From assembly GCA_934278925.1 (NCBI GenBank), contig CAKQWJ010000015.1, forward strand, positions 1-58,364: a stretch of 58,364 nt of DNA. Reading direction: 5' to 3'. The notes below the pieces were generated by a model. That model searched no databases. It was not told where the DNA came from and was given only the letters and a program-made list of their open reading frames with translations. Origin of the DNA: an uncultured Clostridia bacterium. Its GTDB lineage: Bacteria; Bacillota; Clostridia; Peptostreptococcales; Anaerovoracaceae. Numbering within the stretch: the stretch's first letter is position 1; every line of letters starts with the position of its first letter. Below, one piece after another: positions 43,138 through 51,298 of this stretch. Both the position numbers and the translations under genes were made by a program.

Positions 43138-43374
43138 TGAAGAATTTGACAATGAAAAAGCTACAGAAATAAAATCGCAGGCTTGGAAAGGAGGCACTGC
43201 CGATGTACGCACAAGCCGCACTAAAAAGCAATATCATACCTCGTAACGGTGCATACGGTATCGTTAACAGGGGTATGCAAAAATGCATATGGGGTGTTCA
43301 TCGCTACGGAGTAAGAACTACACTTCGTTAGGTCGTATCACTTTAGACACGGCAACCGAAATGAAAATGTAGAA
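43138..43374 (+). other. Degraded sequence upstream of the first RhuM copy
   Basis: Short coding-like fragments exist but no intact gene. An AGGAGG-type site at 43189 is followed only by a 26-codon frame. The end reads in frame into the first RhuM chimaera. Confidence 0.45.
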
Positions 43375-43391
43375 TTGTTTATGGAGCATCA

Positions 43392-43451
43392 GGATGAATT
43401 AGATCAAATCATGGAAATTGTGAAACAATCCTTTGATGCACAGGCAGAATA
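43392..43451 (+). repeat. 60-bp direct repeat, left copy
   Basis: 60 nt identical to 48303-48362. The pair encloses EcsC-McrB-McrC. The repeat begins GGATGAATTAG and ends CAGGCAGAATA. Confidence 0.92.
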
Positions 43452-43625
43452 CTTAACCTATGTTGCTTCTGTTGGTGACCGGCAGGACAGCATTGAAATG
43501 CGCTATGAGGATGAGAATATATGGCTGACCCAGAAGATGATGGCTACACTGTATGATGTCGGTTTGCCAACGATAAATGAACATATTAAAAAGATTTATG
43601 TTGATAGTGAATTAGAAGGGTCTGC

Positions 43626-43650
43626 AACTATTCGGAATTTCCGAATAGTT
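43626..43650 (+). repeat. Intragenic perfect palindrome, RhuM copy 1
   Basis: Left arm AACTATTCGGAA, one central T, and the exact complement. It encodes TIRNFRIV in the RhuM frame. Confidence 0.95.
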
Positions 43651-43919
43651 CAAACCGAAGGTTCCCGTCAGGTGACTCGTGATACGAAGCATTATAATCT
43701 TCAAATGATTATTGCGGTTGGATTCAAGGTGAATAATGAGCGAGCTGTACAATTTCGTAAGTGGGCCAATGGTATTGTCAAGGACTACACAATCAAAGGC
43801 TGGGCCATGGACGAAGAACAACCGTTTTTGCTTTTACCGAACCGGAAACATTCGACATAACGCAAGTCTTTTTACAGGCACAACCGCACTACGAGAAGAA
43901 AGAACAGGAGTGATTATAG

Positions 43920-44981
43920 ATGATGGAAAACAAAAGCATACTACTGCCATCACCGATTATTGATGCAAAAGAAGACAGATCGCTGAAGCAGCTTACCGAA
44001 CGCTATGACAAGCTGATGCAGCCGGGAAAAATATCAAAGCTTGGAGACAAGGCGGCAGCATTAGTGCCGCAGCGCATAAATGAAGTTGGAAAAGCAGCGA
44101 AGAATGCAATATCCGAAAAGGAACTCTTTAAGCAGTGCATGAAAGTTGTTGCTGAGGGTTTTGGCGTTTTAGAAAAAGAGGCCGCAAAACTGGCGGTTAC
44201 AGAAAACACCATCATTAAGCGGATTAATGAAGTATCGCAAGGAGTTGAAATTGATTCCACCGATGCCATTTGCTTGGCAAGAGGATATGATATCTCCAAA
44301 ATTGTCAGCGGTTATAAAACGCAGGACAGAATGCTGGCCTTGGTGGAAGGCGGTGCAACAGGTGTATTTGGATTTGCCGGTCTGCCATTCAATATCGCGC
44401 TGAGCACGTTCTTGTTCTATAGGGCCGTGCAATCGATTGCTTTACATTATGGATACGATATCAAGAATGATCCATCGGAACTTGTCATAGCTAGTGATGT
44501 GTTCATGAATGCCTTGAGTCCGGAAAGCGAAGGTGCGAATGAGATTACAGAGTTGATTGGGAAAATAATGGTTATGACGGAAATCACAACTGTTAAGCAG
44601 ATGAGCAAAAAGACATGGGGGGAGATGGCCAGTCGTGGGGGTGTAACACTGCTTATTTGTCAGATGCGGGCATTGGCAAATAAAGCTGCAAAAAACGCTC
44701 TTGAAAAAGCCGGAAAGAAAGGGCTGGAAGAAAATCTGTTCAAAGGGGTTTTTGAACAGATAGGCAAAAAGGCGACAAAGGAAGCGGTCGGAAAATCAGT
44801 ATATTTTGTGGGCGCTTTCATCGGTGCCTTCTTCGATGTTGCTCAGATGAACAGAGTCTTGGAATATGCGGATGTGTTTTATAACAAGAGATTTCTGCTT
44901 GAAAAGGAAGTTCGAATCAATATGCTGTTGATGGACGAAAATGATGAATCACCGGTGATAATTGATGTTAACGACGTATGA
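43920..44981 (+). CDS. EcsC-family protein, first gene of an McrBC operon
   Basis: The 353-aa protein matches EcsC-family proteins: 'LKQLTERYDKLMQPGKISKL', 'GGATGVFGFAGLPFNIALST', then 'FLFYRAVQSIALHYGYDIKN', with a mostly helical C-terminal half containing Gly/Ala hydrophobic helices ('GKSVYFVGAFIGAFFDVAQM'). The family's biochemical function is unknown; membrane association is likely. ACAGGAG precedes ATG 43920. McrB starts 59 nt after its stop on the same strand with no terminator, so EcsC probably belongs to the restriction operon and may anchor or regulate it. Confidence 0.85.
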   Translation: MMENKSILLPSPIIDAKEDRSLKQLTERYDKLMQPGKISKLGDKAAALVPQRINEVGKAAKNAISEKELFKQCMKVVAEGFGVLEKEAAKLAVTENTIIKRINEVSQGVEIDSTDAICLARGYDISKIVSGYKTQDRMLALVEGGATGVFGFAGLPFNIALSTFLFYRAVQSIALHYGYDIKNDPSELVIASDVFMNALSPESEGANEITELIGKIMVMTEITTVKQMSKKTWGEMASRGGVTLLICQMRALANKAAKNALEKAGKKGLEENLFKGVFEQIGKKATKEAVGKSVYFVGAFIGAFFDVAQMNRVLEYADVFYNKRFLLEKEVRINMLLMDENDESPVIIDVNDV

Positions 44982-45040
44982 TGGAGACAGTTTTCAGATT
45001 TTACCGTAAGCATCTAATACCAAAAAACAAGGAGGTTTAC

Positions 45041-47215
45041 ATGAGCGAATCAAACCAATTTGACTGGGTAGACTTTTACAAAGAACTATCCGGCATATTG
45101 CTCCGGTACAAGAGCAACCGCCGGGAACTGATAGAGAAGGTCAAAAAGATTTACGAGATTACCGGCATCAACCTTCCTAAACTGGAAAAGGACAACCAGA
45201 TTGTAGATATCGATCCCTTCACATTCTTCGGGCTCTTTAACAAGAATCTCACGGATGCGAACCGTCGGGCTATCCTGAAAGCAGTGGCGGAGTTGTTCGA
45301 TGTGAAGACTTCGGTACCCACCGCGTTTAATAGTATTCCGGTGCTGAATCCTCAGAATGCAACCTTCTATGGTTTCCTTCCGGATCGCGGAGATGACGAC
45401 ATTCCGAATCTTTGGGAACTGTTTGATGCCGCCCTTGCATATGCAAAGAATCCGACACCGGAGACAATCGCTCAAGTGTCCAAGTATTTTGATTTGTGCA
45501 TCAACAAGAAGGGAAACGGCAACAGCAAGATTACGATGGGTCTGTACTGGATTGCACCGAATTCTTTTCTGAACTTGGATAAGCGCAATACATGGTACAT
45601 CTATGAATCCGGAAAGCTTCCGAAAGAACTCGTACAGTCCCTTCCGGAGATTGAAGCGAAGATTCCATCCGCAAAATACTTCGGCATAGTGGAAAAGCTT
45701 CGTGCATACCTGCAGAGTGGCGAGAGCGAATTGAAAGACTTCAAGGAATTGAGTTTCGAAGCGTGGAAGTATTCGGAACAAGTAAACAAAGAACAGGCAA
45801 AGGCAAAGAAGGACGAAGCTCGGAGAGAAAACAAAGGCGCTGCGATTGCAGATGAGGGAGTTGACCCCATTCACTACTGGCTGTACTCGCCGGGAGATGG
45901 GGCAACCTGCTGGGATGAGTTCTATGATGCCGGGATAATGGGCATCGGCTGGGATGAAATCGGTGATTTGTCTGCATTTAATGGCAAAAGCGAGATGAAG
46001 CAGGCGATGAAAGATAAAATCAATCCGGCAAAGTCCTACAAGAATGACGCGCACGCCACCTGGCAATTTACCAACGAGATGAAGCCGGGCGACATCGTAT
46101 TTGCTAAGAAAGGGATGCATCAAATTATCGGTCGAGGTGTCGTGGAGTCCGATTATGAATTCGATTCTTCTCGCTCCCGGTACAAGAACATCCGGACGGT
46201 TAAATGGACCGATAAGGGCGAGTGGCAGCATCCCGGACAAGCGGTGATGAAGACTCTTACGGATATTACAGCGTACACAGACTACGTGACGAAGCTGAAT
46301 GCACTGTTCCAAGATGACATAGTAAATGATGTTGAAGAACCAATGGAGATTGATTTTAAGCCGTATGATGCGGATATGTTCTTGGAAGAAGTCTACATGG
46401 AAAAACCAAAATACGACACGCTGGTTGCTCTGGTGGCGAAAAAAAAGAATGTCATTCTCCAGGGAGCTCCGGGTGTGGGTAAGACCTTTGCGGCAAAGCG
46501 ACTGGCGTATTCCATCATGGGGGTGAAGGATCCGTCCCGTGTAATGATGGTTCAATTCCACCAAAGCTATTCCTACGAGGATTTCATCATGGGATTTCGT
46601 CCGACACAGGAAGGCGGCTTTGAATTGAAACGCGGTGCCTTCTATGACTTCTGCAAATCCGCTGAAGAAGACGATGAAGACACGCCGTATTTCTTTATCA
46701 TCGACGAAATCAATCGCGGAAACCTCAGCAAGATATTCGGCGAATTGTTCATGCTGATCGAATCGGATAAGCGCGGCATCGAGCTGAAGCTCTTGTATGC
46801 GGATGAAAAATTTTCCGTTCCGAAGAATGTCTATATCATCGGAATGATGAATACCGCAGACAGAAGTCTGGCAATGATGGATTATGCGCTCCGCAGAAGA
46901 TTTGCCTTCTTTGATCTGGAACCCGGGTTTAATACCAAAGGATTCCGGGCATATCGGGACAGCTTGCAGAGTGAGAAGTTTAATAGACTGATTGACAGGG
47001 TGGAAGCGCTGAATGCAGCTATTGCAGAGGATGAATCCCTGGGAGAAGGATTCTGTATCGGACACAGTTTCTTCTGTGAACTGAAGGAAACATCCGATCG
47101 GACTCTTTCCGGCATCATTGAGTTCGAGCTGGCACCGCTGCTAAAGGAATACTGGTTTGATGAGCCTTCCAAAGCAAAGAATTGGATTGAGGATTTAAGG
47201 AGTGCGATTAAGTGA
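45041..47215 (+). CDS. mcrB: McrB-type GTP-dependent restriction ATPase with EVE domain
   Basis: The 724-aa protein starts at ATG 45041 after an AAGGAGG site. The N-terminal half is an unassigned helical region, followed (about residues 280-420) by an EVE-like modified-base reader ('THATWQFTNEMKPGDIVFAK'-type segment: 'HATWQFTNEMKPGDIVFAKK', 'IIGRGVVESDYEFDSSRS'). The C-terminal McrB AAA+ domain has Walker A 'LQGAPGVGKTFAAKR', Walker B 'FFIIDEINRGNLSKIFGE' and 'MMNTADRSLAMMDYALRRRF'. It recognises modified DNA and drives McrC cleavage. The last four bases overlap the mcrC GTG start. Confidence 0.92.
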   Translation: MSESNQFDWVDFYKELSGILLRYKSNRRELIEKVKKIYEITGINLPKLEKDNQIVDIDPFTFFGLFNKNLTDANRRAILKAVAELFDVKTSVPTAFNSIPVLNPQNATFYGFLPDRGDDDIPNLWELFDAALAYAKNPTPETIAQVSKYFDLCINKKGNGNSKITMGLYWIAPNSFLNLDKRNTWYIYESGKLPKELVQSLPEIEAKIPSAKYFGIVEKLRAYLQSGESELKDFKELSFEAWKYSEQVNKEQAKAKKDEARRENKGAAIADEGVDPIHYWLYSPGDGATCWDEFYDAGIMGIGWDEIGDLSAFNGKSEMKQAMKDKINPAKSYKNDAHATWQFTNEMKPGDIVFAKKGMHQIIGRGVVESDYEFDSSRSRYKNIRTVKWTDKGEWQHPGQAVMKTLTDITAYTDYVTKLNALFQDDIVNDVEEPMEIDFKPYDADMFLEEVYMEKPKYDTLVALVAKKKNVILQGAPGVGKTFAAKRLAYSIMGVKDPSRVMMVQFHQSYSYEDFIMGFRPTQEGGFELKRGAFYDFCKSAEEDDEDTPYFFIIDEINRGNLSKIFGELFMLIESDKRGIELKLLYADEKFSVPKNVYIIGMMNTADRSLAMMDYALRRRFAFFDLEPGFNTKGFRAYRDSLQSEKFNRLIDRVEALNAAIAEDESLGEGFCIGHSFFCELKETSDRTLSGIIEFELAPLLKEYWFDEPSKAKNWIEDLRSAIK

Positions 47216-48264
47216 TTCCGGTACAGAATGTATATTATATGCTTTCCTACGCCTTCAGAGTGTTAAACGAGCAAGGATATAAGAGCATAGAAACGGAAGA
47301 ATTTCATAATGTAGCGGAGCTGTGCGCATCCATTCTGACAAAGGGCGTGAAGCAGCAGCTGAAACGAGGCCTGGGACAGGAATATATTTCGGAGACGGAA
47401 GCATTGCCGTCTCCACGCGGGAAAATCGATGTGACTGCATCCATAAAGAATCTCAGTATGATTCGCGGGGAGCTGGTCTGCACCTATGACGAGTTCTCCG
47501 TCAACTCCTATATGAATCGGATTATCAAGAGCACTCTGTTGCTCTTGCTGAAAGCAAAGATATCGTCAAGCAGAAAGAAGGAAATCAAGAAGCTGCTGGT
47601 GTTCTTCGGAGACGTAGAAACACTTGATATACACAACATCAATTGGTCCATCCGATTCAACCGAAATAATCAGAGCTATCGGATGCTGGTGACGGTCTGT
47701 GAGCTGGTGATTAAAGGCTTGCTTCAGACGCAATCGGACGGTTCGACAAAGATGATGGATTTTCTGGACGATCAGAAGATGCACCGCCTATATGAGAAGT
47801 TCATTTTGGAGTATTACAACACCGAGTACAAGCATTTGAAAGTGAAAGCCTCTGCTTCCATGATGGACTGGCAGGTGGATGACGGTTTCCGAGATCTGCT
47901 TCCGAAGATGAAGACGGATATTACTCTGACGTGCGGAGAACGGACGCTGATTATTGATGCAAAATACTACGAACGCAATCTGCGGGAGCAGTATGGAAAG
48001 GTGTCCATCCCGACGGATAACCTGTACCAGATATTCACCTATGTGAAGACAAAGGAAAATGAGCTTGTCGGTGTTCCCCATGAAAAGGTGTCCGGGATGC
48101 TTCTCTATGCGCAAACAGAAGCAGAGGGGGCATTTAATAACGAATATCAGATCATGGGAAATCGCGTATGTGTAAGAACGCTGGATTTGAGTGGCGATTT
48201 CCAATCCATAAAAAATCAGCTGGACGATATAGCGGAAAAGTATTTGCGGGTGAGGGCGGAATAA
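47212..48264 (+). CDS. mcrC: McrC-type nuclease subunit
   Basis: The 350-aa protein begins 'MIPVQNVYYMLSYAFRVLNE' and has 'YISETEALPSPRGKIDVTAS'. The PD-(D/E)xK nuclease core is near residues 240-260, 'LLPKMKTDITLTCGERTLII' followed by DAKYYERN. McrC stimulates GTP hydrolysis by McrB and cuts DNA between methylated or modified sites. The GTG start overlaps the mcrB stop (GTGA), typical of strict translational coupling. Sixty-base repeat sequence follows 39 nt downstream. Confidence 0.92.
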   Translation: MIPVQNVYYMLSYAFRVLNEQGYKSIETEEFHNVAELCASILTKGVKQQLKRGLGQEYISETEALPSPRGKIDVTASIKNLSMIRGELVCTYDEFSVNSYMNRIIKSTLLLLLKAKISSSRKKEIKKLLVFFGDVETLDIHNINWSIRFNRNNQSYRMLVTVCELVIKGLLQTQSDGSTKMMDFLDDQKMHRLYEKFILEYYNTEYKHLKVKASASMMDWQVDDGFRDLLPKMKTDITLTCGERTLIIDAKYYERNLREQYGKVSIPTDNLYQIFTYVKTKENELVGVPHEKVSGMLLYAQTEAEGAFNNEYQIMGNRVCVRTLDLSGDFQSIKNQLDDIAEKYLRVRAE

Positions 48265-48302
48265 CCCCACCGGAAGTGTATGGCATATGATTTTATTTTT
48301 AT

Positions 48303-48362
48303 GGATGAATTAGATCAAATCATGGAAATTGTGAAACAATCCTTTGATGCACAGGCAGAATA
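48303..48362 (+). repeat. 60-bp direct repeat, right copy
   Basis: Identical to 43392-43451. Here the frame ends naturally (AQAE then TAA), so this is the unrecombined junction and the left copy is the chimaeric one. Confidence 0.92.
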
Positions 48363-48394
48363 ATGATTTTGGGATGTTAAAGGAGGTCTTCTAT

Positions 48395-49179
48395 TTGAAA
48401 AAGAAAAAAGATGAAATGACCATCCGTTCCAGTGCAGCGGAATACTTGACCTATGTTGCTACTGTTGGTGATCAGCAAGACAGCATTGAAATGCGCTCTG
48501 AGGATGAGAATATATGGCTGACCCAGAAGATGATGGCTACACTGTATGATGTGGATGTTCGCACAATCAATGAGCATATTAAGAAAATTTATTCCGACTC
48601 AGAGCTTGAGGAAGATGCAACTATCCGGAATTTCCGGATAGTTCAAACCGAAGGTTCCCGTCAGGTGACTCGTGATACGAAGAAATCCGTCTTTCGGAGC
48701 GTAGATTTTATCAGAAGATAACAGACATCTATGCTACAGCTCTCGATTATGACAGAACAGCAAAAACAACAAAGCAGTTCTTTGCAAAGGTCCAAAACAA
48801 GATGCATTATGCGGTTCATGGACATACAGCAGCGGAGTTGATTTACGAGCGAGCCGATGCAGACAAGCCACATATGGGATTAACTACTTGGGCAGCAGCA
48901 CCGGGAGGTAAGATTGTAAAAAGCGATGTGAGCATTGTGAAGAATTATCTTTCAGAGAAAGAAATGCGTTCACTGGAGCGTATTGTATCTGCTTATCTGG
49001 ATTTGGCAGAGGACCGTGCGGAACGTCATATTCCGATGACGATGGAGGATTGGGCGAAACGACTGGATCTATTCTTGATGGCTGACGATAGAGAGATTCT
49101 TCAGAATGCAGGCAAAATCACTGCTGAGATTGCCAAGGCAAAAGCGGAAACATCTGACATAATGCAAGTCTTTTTATAG
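48395..49179 (+). pseudogene. RhuM-family gene, copy 2, with internal deletion
   Basis: TTG 48395 follows AAAGGAGGTC. The N-terminal part ('KKKKDEMTIRSSAAEYLTYV', 'ENIWLTQKMMATLYDVDVRT') is nearly identical to copy 1. At about 48683 some 85 codons are missing and the frame shifts. In the new frame 'SERRFYQKITDIYATALDYD', 'QNKMHYAVHGHTAAELIYER' and 'MTMEDWAKRLDLFLMADDRE' follow, until the tail is replaced by 'ETSDIMQVFL', homologous to the sequence after copy 1. It is inactive as encoded. Confidence 0.85.
48619..48643 (+). repeat. Intragenic perfect palindrome, RhuM copy 2
   Basis: Left arm AACTATCCGGAA, one central T, exact complement. It differs from copy 1 at two synonymous positions that are partners in the dyad. 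Confidence 0.95.
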
Positions 49180-49327
49180 CCCAAACCGCATTCCTCGGAC
49201 ACGGAGAGGCGGGATAGGCGTTGAAACTTCAGAATATGAAACGATTGATATTACGGTGCTGCGCAGAGGCGTGATTGGAGTCAATAAAATCGGCTATGTG
49301 CCGTCATAATTCAAAAGGTGATAAACT

Positions 49328-50095
49328 ATGTATACAAATTCTATAGAAAATGAACGCGAATTCCTGATGTCAATCCGGAAAAGCTTCGATGTAAATATGG
49401 GCGACGGAGAGACCACTCATATTTGTGAATGTCCGAAATGTCATATAGGAACGGTCATATGCCGATGCACGCATGATATTGCGAATGGAAAGATCCAATC
49501 ATGGAAGTTTGATGTGTATTGCGATAATTGCGGTGAGATTTTTGACCCGGAGACAATTAGATCGGATATTTTTTTCAATGAGCCGCACAAGGTAATTGAT
49601 GAGTTGGAGACACCGTTTGGCAGTATAAAAGTTTGGATAAATGGAAAGAATGTTCCTTTTAGGTACTGCATAACAACATATGACGATCCGGAGGAAGGTA
49701 CTTTAACCCCTACGGTAACGATGCATATCATTGATATTGACCTTTCGCAGCTGAAGGTCGGGGATGAGATATTCTGTGGATTTGATAAAGATCTTCTTGA
49801 ATGTAATGACGGCGACGAGCGTTCATTATTGTATTCTTGTGAAAATGAGGAACAGATTATGGGACTCTGTGCGTATGACCCCTATGAGTGGGATCTGGAT
49901 GATTGCTGCTTCCAACTTAAAGAAGGCACTTCGAAAGGCTTCGGATATTGTATAGTTTCTGATCCAAATCAATTTGACGAGAAGAAGAACTACCAATCAA
50001 AGATCACTTCGTTAGCTGCAGCTTGGCTAACCAAAGAAGAGTACAATGATGCGGATTTGGTGATGAATCTGGCCTTAACCTGTGTGATCGGATAA
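49328..50095 (+). CDS. Hypothetical protein with N-terminal zinc-ribbon, 255 aa
   Basis: The protein has CxxC pairs in 'HICECPKCHIGTVICRCTHD' and 'DVYCDNCGEIFDPETIRS', a likely zinc ribbon, then a beta-rich acidic domain ('TPTVTMHIIDIDLSQLKVGD'). I recognise no family. AAAGGTGATAAACT precedes ATG 49328. It lies in a recombined segment: the 130 nt upstream encode only the orphan C-terminal fragment 'EYETIDITVLRRGVIGVNKI'. A nucleic-acid-binding or immunity role is possible but unproven. Confidence 0.7.
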   Translation: MYTNSIENEREFLMSIRKSFDVNMGDGETTHICECPKCHIGTVICRCTHDIANGKIQSWKFDVYCDNCGEIFDPETIRSDIFFNEPHKVIDELETPFGSIKVWINGKNVPFRYCITTYDDPEEGTLTPTVTMHIIDIDLSQLKVGDEIFCGFDKDLLECNDGDERSLLYSCENEEQIMGLCAYDPYEWDLDDCCFQLKEGTSKGFGYCIVSDPNQFDEKKNYQSKITSLAAAWLTKEEYNDADLVMNLALTCVIG

Positions 50096-50174
50096 AATAA
50101 AAGAGGCAAACAACTCTTGCAAACACTGATTATAAAGGAAAAAACACTTGGTTATGTAGGAGGGGTTAAAACAA

Positions 50175-50684
50175 ATGAAACTAAGAAATTTCAAAAAGGA
50201 AGATGCTCCGATTATAGCCGGTTGGCTTCGATCGGAGGAAGAATTATACAAATGGTCCGCCGACAGTTTTGGTAAGTATCCACTTACGGGGGATGACATA
50301 ATCGAAAACTATACGCCTCGGATTGAAAATGGGCGTTTTTATCCGTTAACAGCAATAGATGCGAATGGTGATGTCATAGGACATCTCATCATACGCTATC
50401 CGCGAGAAGAGGATGAAGGTTCCGTTCGGTTTTGTTTTGTGATACTCAATCCGGCTGCAAGAGGAAACGGACTGGGAAAAGAACTGATTCGGCTTGCGAT
50501 AGAGTATGCCAAAGAACATCTCCACGCCGCAAAGATTGAGCTGGCTGTGTTTGAAAATAACGAGAGCGCAAGACGCTGCTATGAAGCGGCAGGATTTACG
50601 GCGTATGCCGAGAGCGAGTACAAAATGCCGATAGGCACTTGGAATTGTACGGAAATGGAGTTGCATATCGGAGGAACAAGATAG
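50175..50684 (+). CDS. GNAT-family N-acetyltransferase
   Basis: The 169-aa RimJ/RimL-like acetyltransferase has 'MKLRNFKKEDAPIIAGWLRS', the acetyl-CoA loop 'VILNPAARGNGLGKELIRLA' and 'AVFENNESARRCYEAAGFTA'. It transfers acetyl groups to an amine or protein N-terminus; the substrate is unknown. TAGGAGGGG precedes the ATG. The leader shares AAACACTTGGT-ATRTAGGA with the hypothetical gene at 25681. It may be a resistance or toxin-immunity gene. Confidence 0.88.
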   Translation: MKLRNFKKEDAPIIAGWLRSEEELYKWSADSFGKYPLTGDDIIENYTPRIENGRFYPLTAIDANGDVIGHLIIRYPREEDEGSVRFCFVILNPAARGNGLGKELIRLAIEYAKEHLHAAKIELAVFENNESARRCYEAAGFTAYAESEYKMPIGTWNCTEMELHIGGTR

Positions 50685-50721
50685 AGAGCATGGTGCAATA
50701 GAAGGAAAAACACAGACACAT

Positions 50722-50937
50722 ATGACTGAATACTATAATTTAGATGTCATCATTTCCGTCGGATATCGCGTTAAATCTAAACGAGGTGTTGAATTCAGAA
50801 GATGGGCAAATTCAGTTCTAAAAAAATACATATTGCAGGGTTATGCTGTAAATGATAATCGTATTGCGCAACTTGGCGAAGTGATACGTGTTATGAAAAA
50901 TCGGAAGTTATCTGGGATGGAGGTGAACACCAAGTGA
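50722..50937 (+). pseudogene. Fragment of a divergent RhuM-family gene
   Basis: 'YYNLDVIISVGYRVKSKRGV' followed by EFRRWANSVLKKYILQGYAV is the central RhuM segment; it differs from the other three copies at many positions and lacks both ends. The short frame stops after 71 codons and overlaps the next gene. It is a remnant of an independent RhuM insertion. Confidence 0.7.
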
Positions 50938-51134
50938 AACAATCTTTTATATCAATTGCCATTTTGATAATCATTTTGGTTGCAACAGTGTATTATGTTT
51001 CAAAAGCAATGAGATACAAAACAGAAAGAGAAAAGAGTGCAATAAAGAAGAGTTTTATCGCATATCTGCTGACAGATAGCTGGCTGATAAGTTGGTTAGT
51101 ATATAGAAAGAATGATCCAAATGATCACCTGTAA
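50934..51134 (+). CDS. Small single-pass membrane protein, 66 aa
   Basis: GTG 50934 opens a frame with one N-terminal transmembrane helix ('FISIAILIIILVATVYYVSK') and a basic cytoplasmic tail ('RYKTEREKSAIKKSF') followed by an aromatic-rich end. ATGGAGGTG lies upstream, a good site. Function is unknown; size and build fit small phage- or island-encoded membrane effectors. A strong hairpin follows. Confidence 0.6.
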   Translation: MKQSFISIAILIIILVATVYYVSKAMRYKTEREKSAIKKSFIAYLLTDSWLISWLVYRKNDPNDHL

Positions 51135-51171
51135 AGCGGATTACAACTTCCAGTTTGTAAGATAGTACACT

Positions 51172-51202
51172 TTTTAACGATAGCTCCGATCTATCGTTAA
51201 AA
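51172..51202 (+). terminator. 12-bp perfect stem-loop before RhuM copy 3
   Basis: TTTTAACGATAG, loop CTCCGAT, CTATCGTTAAAA. AT-rich stem without GC clamp; bidirectional terminator or operator. Confidence 0.6.
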
Positions 51203-51298
51203 GGCTTCTGGACAAATTCCAAAATACAAAAGCAAAAATGGGTAATTCATAGACAGCGGCCGGTTTCGGGACGGTGACAAGCGTTCAGGGGGATTCCA

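Larger units (their letters stand above)
43375..43860 (+). pseudogene. Chimaeric, truncated RhuM-family gene, copy 1
   Basis: The first 25 codons ('DELDQIMEIVKQSFDAQAE') come from another gene and join the RhuM frame at a shared GCAGAATA. The RhuM body follows ('MRYEDENIWLTQKMMATLYD', 'HYNLQMIIAVGFKVNNERAV', 'FRKWANGIVKDYTIKGWAMD') but is cut after about 160 codons; a full-length relative (51299) has 344. Downstream sequence resumes in another frame with 'FDITQVFLQAQPHYEKKEQE', a tail also found after copy 2. A perfect 25-bp palindrome lies at 43626-43650. Confidence 0.8.
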
